This document shows positions 11,607 through 23,094 of a DNA stretch of 64,000 nt, one piece after another; the first letter of the stretch is position 1, and each line of letters starts with the position of its first letter. The notes beneath the pieces were generated by a model. That model saw only the letters and a list, made by a program, of their open reading frames with translations. It had not been told where the DNA came from and ran no database searches. The translations under genes and the position numbers were made by a program. Origin of the DNA: Anticarsia gemmatalis (taxonomy: Eukaryota > Arthropoda > Insecta > Lepidoptera > Erebidae); NCBI RefSeq assembly GCF_050436995.1, contig NC_134774.1, positions 2,912,501-2,976,500 of the forward strand, written 5' to 3'.

Positions 11607-11869
11607 TTTCTGAGTACTTTCAACGGTTGTTTATCTATTCGATAGCGTTTTTTTATATGAGTTTAAACGCTTTTGAATAGATAAACTATCGCTAAATGTA
11701 CCTCAAGAACCGGGGGTAAGTAGGCTGATGATGATACTCTGTTTGAAGAAAATTAGCTAAATGAAACCATATTTGAAGCACAAGTAGCATAAAAATGAAT
11801 TTGAAATACTTATTGACTGTTCGGAGGTAAAAAGGTCGCTGGGTCAGCTAGTTCTTAAATAAAATTATT

Positions 11870-13725
11870 CCTACTAAGTACACGTTTCTAAAAAATGAGT
11901 ACCAGGCATTTATAACTTACAAGGAGATCTTTTGAATTTAGAGGGTAGGCAAAGTTTATTGGAATATTCTAGATGGCACTACGACATCTGTCGTGTAGAT
12001 GCTTAGCTTCTAGCTAGACCACAGCCTAGTTAGTATCACTACAAACCGCTAGATGGCAGAGTCGAGAAATCCTATTAATTAATCCTTGTGTAGAAATTCG
12101 TTCAATTAAGTATTTAAATTATTTCTTATTAAGGCGAAAAATATTCATAAAGAGATCTTCCAAAATGATTATGTTCGCATCGAATACAAAGTTAATTTGA
12201 GTATCCTAAATTGCGTGCTAGCGACATCTGTCATAAAGTATTTGAACTTCCAGCTAGTATTAATAATTAATTAGGTACCTACTTTTCAATCAGATGGCCG
12301 AGCCGCGAAATTCTAATTAATTTATCCTTACTTAGAAATTCTTTTAACTCAGCATCAAAATTATTTCTTGTTTGGGCGCACATTAAAAATAATGTAACAG
12401 GCCTATATTGCATAATTTACAAGGAGATTTTACTAATTTTACTATTCGGACCTAGTTTCAATTCAAACCACTAGATGGCCGAGCCGATCAATACTTTACG
12501 TTGATCCTTATGTAGAAGTCGATTTATTTAATTAATTAAATTATTTCTTACTGACGAACACGTTAAGAATAAGTATCTGGTTTGTCTGAATTACATGAAA
12601 GTCACTTCATAGCATAATGTTCGTGTCGTGGACAAAGTTGGAATATCTTAGTCTGTCAGCGACATCTGTTATGCAGTACCTGAACTTCTAGCTATAATGA
12701 TTTTTTCATTCGTTATCATCCTAATTAGTTTAAATTCAACCATAAGATGGCCGACCCGAGAAATCCTATAATTTGATCCTTGTGTAGAACTAAACTCTTC
12801 TAATACAATATCAAATTTGTTTCTTACTGAGGCACACGTTTAGAATAGGTTCCAGGCATTTTTTATTAATTAATATTTTATTTAGAGATCTTTCAAAATT
12901 TAATTGGCCGGATCGATTGTTTGGAATATCGTAGATTGCACGCTGGCGACATCTGTCTTGTACCAGCAGAACTTCCAGCTACACTAATTAGTTTCACTAT
13001 AAACTGCTAGATGGCCGAGCCGATCAATACTTTAAATTAATCCTTATTTATAGATATCCATTTAGTTAATTGAGAAGAATATTTCTTATTGAAATACACA
13101 TTTGGATATTTTGTTTAAATTACAAGAAAGTCCCTTAATAGCAGAATCCTCCGGTCGATGGTAAAGTTTATTGGAACATCCTACATTACCAACGACATCT
13201 GTTATGCAGTAGCTGAACTTGTAACTATAATTACATAATAATGAGTGTTTGAATTCAAACCGTTAGATGGCCGCCCAGAAACCCTTTAATTTGATCCTTA
13301 TTTCTATATAGTGAAAAGTAAATTATCATTATTTCAAAATATATTAGCCAATCGCAATTTCCTTACATTTATATGCGTCAATGTGACATAATGTCTCTCT
13401 TTTCTGAAGAATAAAGAAGAAATAAAACTTTCGAATTAACATAAAAAGGCGGCCATATTGAAAACAAAACAAATTTCAACGATAGAAATTCTTTTATTTC
13501 ATAAATAAAACTATTATTATTTCTTACATACACATTTAGAATAGGTACCAGGCTTTTATAAACCTCAAAGAGATCTTTTAAAATAAGTATACTCTTAAAA
13601 CATTCATAGGACATTCCAGAGCCGTCTTTTTTATTATAAACATCAAGATGACTTAAAACTATAATAAAATGTAGACATAAAAACAAAATCATTTGTCTCA
13701 AGTACCAGGCTCTCATAAGTTACAA
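11870..13725. repeat. Degenerate tandem array, unit about 180-270 bp
   Basis: A unit recurs about six or seven times. Its words are CTAGATGGCCGAGCCGA (near 12050, 12290, 12470, 12745, 13010, 13262), GCGACATCTGT (near 11980, 12223, 12659, 12947, 13192) and ACCAGGC with an AAGAGATCTTT-like word. Copies vary in length through internal deletions. The last partial unit runs up to the stop codon of the zinc-finger gene at 13730. No ORF is conserved among the copies. Confidence 0.75.
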
Positions 13726-13729
13726 AGAG

Positions 13730-16700
13730 TTATGTATTCTTCTTCCTAGCTCCGTGCGATACTTTAAGATGTTGTTGCAAATTCATTCGTGACTTGAAAA
13801 CTTTGTTGGGACAGTGGGGACACTCGACTGACGCTGACTCCGGCGGATGCACGTACTTCAAATGTTGATGAAGGCATAAGCGACTCTTGAAGATTTTCCC
13901 GCAGACTTCACATTTGTGAATCTTGTTACCTGTGAATAACAAAATATTATAAGCTTCTCTCAAGTGATCGAGAGTTAAACAATGAGTCATGTCGAAATAA
14001 TGATCACGTTGTTATAACGATGAAGGAAGACATCGTGAGCAATGTCATGTGTGAGAGTTGTTTAAACAGTTGTTGAAGCCTCTCTGGGAACACTGAAATG
14101 TCCAAGATGCAACCTTGCATGCCTGAGTCCTATCGCACAGTTCTTGAAGGCATGCAAAGTCCCCAACCCGTAGGTATTTGGCGAGCGTGGTGGACTCAAG
14201 GGCAGGCTTTACCCCTCACTACGCTCGGTACTAACGTCACTCTATCGAGTAAGTAGGTACCATACATTTACTAGGTACTTAACTGAACTACTCGTTAGAA
14301 TTAGAAAATCGGCAGAACGGTTGCGCGCGAGACGCGAAACCGGTTGCGCGTTGAACGAGTTAGCTAGCGTTGAATCGCGCGGCGCTATTTCTTATTTTGC
14401 GAATACCCTACATTATTATTATCGTGTAATGTTTATTTATATTACCTGATGGATGTAATTTTAAATGACTCTGACAGTATTACGAGTGATGAAGATATAT
14501 CTGAGACTATGATGAGTGAGCAACAAGTTGAAGAGTGTATTGAGAGAAGTCGAGTGCAGTTATTGGAGAAAAGGAAGGAAGAAAATTTATTAGGGCCAGA
14601 GAAGAGACCTAGACAGGACAGTGAGGAAAAAGATTCTGAAGAAATTATAGAGGAGGATGAGTTTATTACTTTCAAGAAGAAGAATAAAAAATCGAAGATT
14701 TCTACTGATTTAACTACTAATACTTATAATACCATCAAGAACGCAATGAGCCCTGTTGACCCGAAGTCTGTACCCACATATATAGTTTGTGTAACAGGAA
14801 TTGAGGTTTTGCCAAAACAATTTGGTATGGCTAAATTACTTAGATCACAAGATATTCTGAATATCCAAAAAATTAACTACAAAAATCCCTACAAAATCTA
14901 TATATATTTTGAGAATAAACAGGAGGCAGAAAAGTTAATAAATTCTGAATGTTTTAGAAACTTAAACTATAATTGTCGATTAATTGATGAAGTCACAATA
15001 TCATACGGTATAGTCAGATATGTGGACTTGGACATGAATGAGGAAGAAATTAGAGACAACTTGCAATGTGACTGTGATATTATATCCATAAAAAGATTAA
15101 AGAGGCAAACTGAAACCGGTGAATGGGTTGACAGCGAGACTATTCGCGTAGCCTTTAAAGGTTCAACTTTACCCCCGTATATTTCTGGATACGGGTATAG
15201 GTTTAAAGTTGAGCCATACATATTTCCAGTCTCACAATGTTCCAAATGTTGGAAGTTTGGACACTTAAGCCGAACATGTCCAATAAAGAAAATTATCTGT
15301 CCAAAATGCTCTGATAGTCACCCTAATTGTGAAACTAAAATATTTAAGTGTATAAATTGTAAAGGAAATCATATGGCGCTAGACAAGAGCAAATGTCCAA
15401 CATTTTTAAAAGAAAAACAGATTAGGAATATAATGTCTGAGCTGAATTGCACATATAAACAAGCTCTCGAAGTGTATTTAACTCATTATAACGAATCGAG
15501 CCCTGAGAAGCCTGTAGAGAAGTCCGAGAACCTTAAAACTACTACGGCCATAGAAAAGTCAGCATATTCAGAAAATGGACCTGTCAAAAGCGCCAAAACT
15601 TACAGAGATGTAGTATTAACTAATACTTATGTAGCCAAGGATACTTTAAACTACGAACAAGTTGATGACAATGCTCAAAAAGATAATACTACATTTTCTG
15701 CCGCGTCTCCAATTTTGAGAAGTAAATCGATGAAGAGACAGTCTGCAAATACAACTCAAAAAACTTGCGAGCGAACGGAAGATGTTTTATTGTTTTCTAC
15801 CACCGAAAATATGCCTGAACAAAATGATGGAACTGAAAATACTCGTGGTTCTAAATCGACTACTAGAGACTACAAGTATCTACTAGAAAAGTTAAAAAAT
15901 ATTTGTATGACCAAAACAAATTTTGAAGACATAGCTAAAGGCATATGTAGATGTATTTTTGAAGAGTTAATAGTGTTTGTGACTAGCTTAATTAAAGATC
16001 TGGACTTCGTGGGCAAAATTATGAATGTATTTAGTTATGGCTAATAATAAGGATTTTGTGTTGAATTTTATGCAATGGAATGCACAGAGCTTGAGACCTA
16101 AACTGGAGGAATTTAAGCTGTTGTTATCACAGGAACGTATACACATTGCTCTAGTTAGTGAAACGTGGTTAGACTATAGTGTGTCTTGTAAAATTCATGG
16201 ATATGATGTATACAGACAAGACAGAGATGATTCCTATGGAGGTATTGCTGTGATAATTCATAAGTCAGTTAAGTCCCAGAAAATACCGGTGAGTACAAAT
16301 AATTCTGGAATCGAAATTATATGTATTAAGCTTATCAATTGCGGTATTATTGAGCACATAATACTGGTTTACTGCCCAAGCTCGGTTCGTACTTTGCAAA
16401 CGGATTGGGATACAATTTTTTCGAAATTTGGGAAAAAATGTATGATAGTAGGAGATTTTAATGCTCACCACAGTAACTGGTCTTACAAGAATGATAATAG
16501 AGGCAAACAGATTTATGAATCAGCTTTAGAGTATGGGTTTATTTCTTTAAATAATGGAGATCCTACGAGAATTAAACTAGTCAATAACTGTCTCCAAAAA
16601 TCATCTCCAGACATTACATTCACATCAGCTGATATTGCAATTAACTTTGAATGGTCAGTAACTAATGAGAGCTTGGGCAGTGATCATTTATTTATTAAAA

Positions 16701-19700
16701 TTCAAATGAGTTATCAAGACTATGTGCATATTTCTAAAATTCGTCATTACAAATTAGCGGACTGGAATTCTTATAGAACATATTTAACTAATCACCTATG
16801 TTTCCCAATAGAAATAACACATGTACAACCCATGTATGATAATTTTATTCATCGAATAAATATTGCCGCTGACAAAAGTATACCCATAAAGAGAACATGT
16901 CACAATCCAAACAGTAATTTTAGACCAAAAAGTTATTGGACTCAAGTCATCTCAAAATTAGTTAGCGAACGAAGACTGGCTCTGGCTAAATTTCGGAAAA
17001 ATCCTACTCCCAATAATTTAATTATTTTAAAAGAGAAAATCTTAAATGCAAAACGGGCTATATCTAAAGCCAAACTGAATGCTTGGCAATCATTTTGTTC
17101 GACTATTGATCACTCAATGTCCGTGTCTGAGGTATGGAATAAGATGCGATGGGTGAAGGGGTTTAACAGATCTAAAGCATATATACCACCGGAAGCTAAA
17201 ACAGAGTTATTGCACAGTCTCACACCTGATTTCGTTACATCTGAACCACCATCCTTTTTATCTGCTAACGTATTGCTAGAATCAGATTTTAGTTTGAATG
17301 AAATGCGTGAATGTTTCAAAAGTAAAGACACAAGCCCAGGTGAAGATATGATATCTTATTCTATGCTTTCACATTTACCTGAGGCCGCAGAATTATATTT
17401 ACTACGACTATATAACCTTATACTCAGTTCCGGTTCCGTCCCGTCACAATGGCGTAGTGTTAAAATTGTACCCATCCCAAAGCCAGGCAACGATGGTAAG
17501 CTTAGACCTATTTCTTTGATGTCCTGTGTTTGTAAAATATTTCATTCAATGATAGAGAAAAGAATTGAATGGTTTATAGAAAGAAATGAGCTTTTATCTC
17601 CGTTTACGACTGGCTTTCGGCGGGGTCAATCCTGCCTAGACTGTCTAGCTCGTTTGGTGACGCAAATTCAAATTGGTTTTACAAAAAAGACACCGACACT
17701 TGCTTGCTTTTTGGATGTTGAAAGCGCGTACAATAATATTCAGACAAATAAGATGCTTATTATTCTAGACAACTTGAACATAGGTAGAAGTATCTGTCGG
17801 TATTTATGGAATTTTCTCAGTGAAAGACGTCTGGAAATCGCGCGTGATATAGGAGAGAAAGCGATAGTTAGAGTTGCGAGCAATGGCTTAGCCCAAGGTG
17901 ACCCTTTGTCACCTTTACTTTTTAACATTGCTACTTTCAAAATTTGTCGAGATATTAGCTCAAGTATATATGTTTGTCAATATGCAGATGATTTTGTGCT
18001 TTATACTACAGGTCTGGACATTCTGGAGAGTACACAGAAAATTCAAAATTCTTTAAATGTTTTTAGAAATTTATTGGTAGAGTTAGGTCTGGACATATCT
18101 TCACAGAAATCAAAATACTGCATATTTGATACAGGTCGAATTCAGAAACAAATAAATTTAGTAGTTGACAATAATCCTCTTGGGCGTGTAGAAACATATA
18201 AATATTTAGGAATTTGGCTGGATAGGTCTTTACGCTGGAGTAAACATATTAATGAGACCGTTGAAAAGGCGTTAAAATACCTCAATTTGCTCAAAGTTCT
18301 CGCTAATTCTTCTTGGGGTGTCCACCAGAACCATCTTAGAAGGATTTATTTAGCTATTATCAGAAGTAGGTTAGACTATGGCTCGTTCTTTTATAACAAT
18401 AGTGCTAAAATTCATAAATATAAAATAGATAAAGTACAGAATCAGGCATTAAGAGTGGTGGGTGGATTTATTAGAAGCACTCCAATCCACGTCATGGAAA
18501 CCGAGCTCTGTGTTCCTCCATTGCATTTACGAAGACAATGGCTAGCGTATAAGTTTTGTTTGAAATCTCGTTCTATGTCAAATAATATTACAAATAAATT
18601 ATTGGCTGAACTTAACAGTTTGGCACATCAGAGATATTGGTTAAATAAAGAGATGCCACTATTAATACATACATATAAAGAAGTATTTAACGAAAACATA
18701 GAGGAAAAAAGTACTTTAGAAATGTATAATTTGAGAATATGGGTTTCCAGTATCAATGTTAAGGATTGTATAGTCTTAAATTTAGATGCAATTAAAGTAC
18801 CTAAAAGCGCTTGTGAACCTAACTACATGTATTACAGTACTGTTTCAGAGTTACGTCAGAAATATTGTGAATATCATTTTATTTTTACCGATGGGTCTAA
18901 AACTGTCAATGGAAGAGGTGCTGCCTATTATGATCCGCTTAAACCACAAGAAAGCAAATGTTTTAAAATAAGTGCTAATTTATGTATTATGTCGTTGGAG
19001 CTCATTGCAATTTCAGAAGCTATAACATATGCAAAAAATCTAGGTGAGAGAAAAATATTAATATGCTCAGACAGCAAAAGTGCGCTGCAGCATATAGCTC
19101 GTTGCGCCTCTGGGCACAGAGGTGCAACGATAGCTTATAATATTATTTCTGATATTGATACTTTATCGTTTAACGGTGTAGATCTGAAATTGCAATGGGT
19201 TCCCGCACATATTGGCTTACATGGTAACGAGGAGGTTGATAATCTTGCTAGAAAAGGAATATTGGAAGGAGAATATATAGATATAAAACCTAACTTTTCA
19301 GAATACCTACCTAAATATAGAGAAAAATGTCGTCAAAGTTGGATGGAATATTTCGATTTGAGATCTAGAAATAAGGGTATCTGGTACAAAACAATAGTTG
19401 CTGAGCCTCCTCGTATACCATGGTTTGCCAGTGCTAAACTAAGTAGACAGTTGTTAGTGGTAGCTATGAGAGTGCGATCTGGACACTTGCCTCTAAATAA
19501 CTTTGCCTTTCTTATGAAAAAGCTCACCTCGCCGAACTGTGAAACATGTGGCATAGTAGAAGATACTGTGCATTTACTGACGGAATGTGTGCGATTTGAA
19601 ATAGAAAGAGAAATATTAGTAAATAATCTAGGCATACTTAAAAACAATGTAGGTTGTTTTCACGAAATTTTATCTTCACCAATGTCTGATGCTGCTGAAA

Positions 19701-22604
19701 TGTTATTTAGATTTGTACATCTTCGTTTTAAGGCTGAATAAGTTAAGTTTGTTTGTGTATCACATTGTAATAAGGTACGATGGGACTGTCATGTATTTTA
19801 TATAAAAGTCCCTAAACTAAATAAAGAATAAAAAAAAAAAAAAAAAAAGAAAATCGGCAGAAGACCGCGAAGGCGCGAACTATCGCGTATCGACATTTTG
19901 ACATTTAGATAAAAAAGAACGTTCTGAATTAGAAATCCAAATTAAATTTATTTAATTATGTATAAAATAATTTAACACCTATTAAATAATTTTGTGTGTA
20001 AAAAAATATCACGTTTATTTTCTTGAAATAAATAATTTTAGTTTACGATTAACCGTATGAGTAAATTAAAAAATACAGCAACATGAAAATTACGAAATCA
20101 ATGTTTTTCAACGAAACATTCAATCCAAAAAATGCGTCTTTTCCTTTCGTTGCAGCAGGCCAAGGAAACAATATCGATACAGCCTCATCTTTCTAATATG
20201 CGTCGTATTCGGTTCGAAATGTTAAAATAATTTTATTAAATAAAATAAATAAATTAAAAACATTCGCTTCATTAAACAATATGTTTTCAAATTATTTTAT
20301 TGTTACGTAAAAATCATTCCTCTGCATACAGTAGTTCTTGCAAAACTGATCAATTCAATCTTATAAATTTTTCGTACAAAATTTCATAATTGCCGGTTGT
20401 CAATACTCAATAGCCATCTTTACACACACACTCTATCGCGCATGAAACAACAATCGCGCGTGAAAGAGCGCGCGTGTAACGGGTGCAAGGGGAAAGGAGA
20501 GTAAACACGAAGAAAATCGCGAGTGAAGAGCTTGCAGGCTTTCCCGCGCGTAATCCTGTACGCTCCTAAGAACGCGTCATACAGTGTGAGTAAAGCCGGC
20601 TAATCGCACTACAGGACCTTGGCTTTTCATAATATACGTCATAATCAAAAGAATCATAGGAATGTGACAATGTGTAAATATGCGAGCGAAAGACTGATAT
20701 CGTGACATGACTTAGTTCGCACGTTTAAAATAGCCCGAGTAAAGTTAGATCGCACAGCAATTAGTTATTTGAAGAAATTCAGCTCTTCACTTAGCACAGC
20801 ACAGCATTGTTAAATCAATATGAATAAAACTATAGCTTGTTTTATGTATGCACTTACCGCTAGGATGTACATTCCGTTTATGATTAGACAAATACTTCAG
20901 ACTTCTAAACTTCTGACCGCAAAGATTACACTCCTCAGAATCTTCAACCGCTTCATGTACCAGTTTCACATGCTCTCTCAGCGTCAACTTTGACTTAAAA
21001 TTCCTGTTACATCGACCACAAGTCAAAATCATGTCTGGTTTCTGATGTTCGTTCAACAAATGTTCTTTTAAACAGTACTTTGGTAGTTCTAACAGGCATA
21101 TCGGACAAGCAACGGGCTCTAACAAGTCATTATCGTCCGTAAAGTATTTTGTTTCAACGTCTCTCATGATTTGTTGGAACGATTTCCGCTTTCTCACTTT
21201 AGTTTCAGGCTGGCATTCTTGCCTGTGTATTACCAGTAAGCGTTTCTCTTGAAAAGTGTTCGTACAGTTGTGGCATTTGAATAGAATTCTTCGGTAATTG
21301 TGTGTCTGGGTCATGTGTTCGGAGAGCAGCCCTGCATCAAAGTCCTCTAAGCAGTGGAGACAGACCATGAGTCCGGTCTTAGGGTCCATCATTGCGTCAG
21401 TTGAGTTAAATTCAATCGGTTCCTGATTAGTTTGTACGCATTGTGCGAGTTCTAACAGAGCCCTGTAAGATTGCCGGTAGATAATATATATGGAAAGATT
21501 GAACGAAAACAACTTAACATAATTAAACTTAATATTTTGTAATAAATAGAAAAAGGATATAAAAAAATATAATAATATAAGAAGTTTGGCCAAAGGGTTT
21601 CGTGTTAAAAGCCAGGTAAAGAACTGTGTTGTGGAGATCTGATCGACAGTTGCTCCACATATAATACAGGTATTCAGCTGCATTTGGTGAGACTGGAAGC
21701 CGATTCCAACATAGTTGGAAGAAAGGCTAGACTGATGATGACGTAAATAAGTTTGCCTACCCCTTTGGAAATCCGGTGGGATAATACAAATGCACGATAT
21801 AAGAGAGGCTTGCTTTAGAGTAAAATTTTAACCAAAAAGGTTTATATATTTAGGTTAAAAGAGTAAAAGACAGACTTTCATATTTAGAATATTAGTATAG
21901 ATATGTAGAAATGGCACCATGTGCGGAGTAAACCTTTATATACTAAAATATCTTTTTATTTTTACTTATGTAACATCAACAGTAATTTTATATGAAATAT
22001 ATATTTCTTGCCTACACAACATACTACCAGGCATTATTTAAAATTTTAAACATATTTTTATAAGAAATATATATCTTTCAACCTATCCCTATGGGTAATA
22101 GACATTGTATAATGTTTTTTTTTATAACTTTTTTTTTTATTTAACTTTGACAATACAAGAATAATGCCAATAAAAGTATACACATTTTTATGAAAATAAA
22201 TCATATTTGACTTTGGTTTCAAAAACGCTAATTTAATACGAATAATTGGCAACAAATTCATAATAATTCTACATTATTTAAATAAGTTATTAAATTCTTT
22301 CCTCACTTAAAATGATGCATACAAAAATAAATTATACGTATTTGTCCAGAAAAAAAAACTAACGTGAATTCATAAAATTAAAATAGCGCACCGACCTTTG
22401 GATGAACATAAGCAGGAATCTACCGCCATAGTCATTAAAAAAGTGATAGAAAACGGAAAAATAAGTGAAAATAAATATCAAACCAAAGAGATTTACATAC
22501 AAAGAATTATATGTTTCATCTTCTTCCTCTTTTATCTCTGCTTTTACTGTGACCCCGAGGTCGTAGCTGCTCCCTTCCAGGGGATCAGTGTCCACCTGCA
22601 TCAT
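13730..22604 (-). CDS. C2H2 zinc-finger protein, seven fingers
   Basis: Three coding exons on the minus strand, 22604-22501, 21462-20858 and 13929-13730, give 302 residues with matching phases. The first exon encodes an acidic segment with the sumoylation-like motif AEIKEEE. Fingers follow, beginning CLHC, CHNC, CPIC, CGRC, CNLC, CEVC and CPHC, each with a His pair spaced as in C2H2 domains. The last two lie in the terminal exon. It is probably a nuclear DNA-binding protein, target unknown. The last intron is about 6.9 kb because it holds the LINE at 14318-19847 in antisense orientation, plus an SINE. The start choice (Met-Met at 22604) is the first in-frame Met pair after an AT-rich leader and is tentative. 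No ZAD domain is visible. Confidence 0.8.
13963..14220 (+). mobile_element. SINE T3 variant
   Basis: It contains CATCGTGAGCAATGTCATG, then GCATGCAAAGTCCCCAACCC. It lies in the last intron of the zinc-finger gene, just inside the final acceptor. Confidence 0.65.
14303..14317 (+). repeat. LINE target-site duplication, left copy
   Basis: The 15-base sequence AGAAAATCGGCAGAA is repeated exactly at 19848-19862. The two copies fix both ends of the inserted element. Confidence 0.93.
14449..16044 (+). CDS. LINE ORF1, gag-like protein with zinc knuckles
   Basis: 531 residues, intact. The N-terminal third is acidic and charged. The middle (about residues 100-250) looks like the RNA-binding region common in ORF1 proteins of this superfamily. 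From about residue 263 there is CSKCWKFGHLSRTCP, then CPKCSDSHPNC and CINCKGNHMALDKSKCP, a run of CCHC-type knuckles expected to bind the element's RNA. A variable, Ser/Thr-rich C-terminus follows. The stop TAA (16042-16044) overlaps the start of ORF2, whose first ATG is at 16025 and second at 16037. Confidence 0.9.
   Translation: MDVILNDSDSITSDEDISETMMSEQQVEECIERSRVQLLEKRKEENLLGPEKRPRQDSEEKDSEEIIEEDEFITFKKKNKKSKISTDLTTNTYNTIKNAMSPVDPKSVPTYIVCVTGIEVLPKQFGMAKLLRSQDILNIQKINYKNPYKIYIYFENKQEAEKLINSECFRNLNYNCRLIDEVTISYGIVRYVDLDMNEEEIRDNLQCDCDIISIKRLKRQTETGEWVDSETIRVAFKGSTLPPYISGYGYRFKVEPYIFPVSQCSKCWKFGHLSRTCPIKKIICPKCSDSHPNCETKIFKCINCKGNHMALDKSKCPTFLKEKQIRNIMSELNCTYKQALEVYLTHYNESSPEKPVEKSENLKTTTAIEKSAYSENGPVKSAKTYRDVVLTNTYVAKDTLNYEQVDDNAQKDNTTFSAASPILRSKSMKRQSANTTQKTCERTEDVLLFSTTENMPEQNDGTENTRGSKSTTRDYKYLLEKLKNICMTKTNFEDIAKGICRCIFEELIVFVTSLIKDLDFVGKIMNVFSYG
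16025..19741 (+). CDS. LINE ORF2, endonuclease-reverse transcriptase-RNase H
   Basis: 1238 residues, intact. The N-terminal AP-type endonuclease shows WNAQS (about residue 18), SETW (about 45), GDFNAHH (about 143) and SDHLF (about 222). The reverse transcriptase has LRPISL, GFRRGQSC, the FLDVESAYN aspartate, AQGDPLSPLLFN and the catalytic YADD (about 653). The RNase H domain starts at FTDGSK (about 954) and includes CSDSKSALQ and WVPAHIGLHGNEEVDNLA. A C-terminal CETC...H...C knuckle follows. It acts in target-primed reverse transcription. ORF2 is one frame off ORF1 and overlaps it by 20 nt, so translation may use termination-reinitiation. Confidence 0.95.
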   Translation: MYLVMANNKDFVLNFMQWNAQSLRPKLEEFKLLLSQERIHIALVSETWLDYSVSCKIHGYDVYRQDRDDSYGGIAVIIHKSVKSQKIPVSTNNSGIEIICIKLINCGIIEHIILVYCPSSVRTLQTDWDTIFSKFGKKCMIVGDFNAHHSNWSYKNDNRGKQIYESALEYGFISLNNGDPTRIKLVNNCLQKSSPDITFTSADIAINFEWSVTNESLGSDHLFIKIQMSYQDYVHISKIRHYKLADWNSYRTYLTNHLCFPIEITHVQPMYDNFIHRINIAADKSIPIKRTCHNPNSNFRPKSYWTQVISKLVSERRLALAKFRKNPTPNNLIILKEKILNAKRAISKAKLNAWQSFCSTIDHSMSVSEVWNKMRWVKGFNRSKAYIPPEAKTELLHSLTPDFVTSEPPSFLSANVLLESDFSLNEMRECFKSKDTSPGEDMISYSMLSHLPEAAELYLLRLYNLILSSGSVPSQWRSVKIVPIPKPGNDGKLRPISLMSCVCKIFHSMIEKRIEWFIERNELLSPFTTGFRRGQSCLDCLARLVTQIQIGFTKKTPTLACFLDVESAYNNIQTNKMLIILDNLNIGRSICRYLWNFLSERRLEIARDIGEKAIVRVASNGLAQGDPLSPLLFNIATFKICRDISSSIYVCQYADDFVLYTTGLDILESTQKIQNSLNVFRNLLVELGLDISSQKSKYCIFDTGRIQKQINLVVDNNPLGRVETYKYLGIWLDRSLRWSKHINETVEKALKYLNLLKVLANSSWGVHQNHLRRIYLAIIRSRLDYGSFFYNNSAKIHKYKIDKVQNQALRVVGGFIRSTPIHVMETELCVPPLHLRRQWLAYKFCLKSRSMSNNITNKLLAELNSLAHQRYWLNKEMPLLIHTYKEVFNENIEEKSTLEMYNLRIWVSSINVKDCIVLNLDAIKVPKSACEPNYMYYSTVSELRQKYCEYHFIFTDGSKTVNGRGAAYYDPLKPQESKCFKISANLCIMSLELIAISEAITYAKNLGERKILICSDSKSALQHIARCASGHRGATIAYNIISDIDTLSFNGVDLKLQWVPAHIGLHGNEEVDNLARKGILEGEYIDIKPNFSEYLPKYREKCRQSWMEYFDLRSRNKGIWYKTIVAEPPRIPWFASAKLSRQLLVVAMRVRSGHLPLNNFAFLMKKLTSPNCETCGIVEDTVHLLTECVRFEIEREILVNNLGILKNNVGCFHEILSSPMSDAAEMLFRFVHLRFKAE
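19848..19862 (+). repeat. LINE target-site duplication, right copy
   Basis: AGAAAATCGGCAGAA directly after the poly(A), identical to 14303-14317. Confidence 0.93.
21600..21740 (+). mobile_element. 5S-SINE family b tail fragment
   Basis: Phrases GCCAGGTAAAGAACTGTG, GGTGAGACTGGAAGCCGA and CCAACATAGTTGGAAGAAAG match the tails at 6214-6342 and 59535-59660. It lies in intron 1 of the zinc-finger gene. Confidence 0.55.
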
Positions 22605-23094
22605 GGACTTGTATTGATGCAGTTTTTTAAAACAATAGATGATATTTCCTTGATGATTGAAAAGTACGCGGAAGATTGGATCAATAATATTGTTCTGTCA
22701 TTTTGGAATTGACAGTTCTAGTGATGTGTTTAGTAGGTGTATTGTTTATCGATACGAGTAGCAACAACGACGGAAATATTTTAATGCAAAGGGTCTTAAA
22801 CGCGATTGATAAAATTTTATGGTTAAATATTTGTTTACCCGACATTTAGTTACAATAATTGCAAAACGTTGGCTTGTCTCTGGATGGAACTATTTATAAA
22901 ATACTTTATTGCCAATCGAGTTCCATTCTGTCTGACCAGTCGATACGAGAATATACTCAGATTTTTCCCGTTATCTATTATTAATTTGTTTTTCCTTCCC
23001 TAACTAGCTAGTAAAATGGTAAGAGAAAAGTTTGTTACCAAAAATAAAACAACAGTATCCTGTAAAAAAGTGTATATTATTATATCTCATTGAT
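22605..23094. promoter_or_regulatory. Upstream region of the zinc-finger gene
   Basis: About 490 bp between the zinc-finger start codon and the stop of the pseudouridine synthase gene, both on the minus strand. It should contain the zinc-finger promoter. I see no clear TATA box or repeat in it. Confidence 0.35.

Larger units (their letters stand above)
14318..19847 (+). mobile_element. Full-length non-LTR retrotransposon (I/Jockey superfamily type)
   Basis: A 5.5-kb element with a short GC-rich 5' UTR, two intact ORFs, a 3' UTR of about 90 bp and a poly(A) tail of about 18. It is bounded by a perfect 15-bp target-site duplication. An endonuclease, reverse transcriptase and RNase H in ORF2, with CCHC knuckles in ORF1, fit the I/Jockey group. 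The exact clade is not resolved by eye. Intact frames and an unmutated duplication point to recent insertion. It lies antisense in the last intron of the zinc-finger gene. Confidence 0.93.

Noticed and set aside
13730..13990. Separate two-finger zinc-finger gene
   Set aside because: The exon phase and the HPSG-to-NKIHKCE junction fit the upstream five-finger exon at 20858-21462 exactly, so it is the last exon of one gene split by a LINE-bearing intron.
14442..14675. Minus-strand ORF opposite LINE ORF1 (and others within 14967-19647)
   Set aside because: Antisense shadows of the LINE coding regions with no start context or domains.
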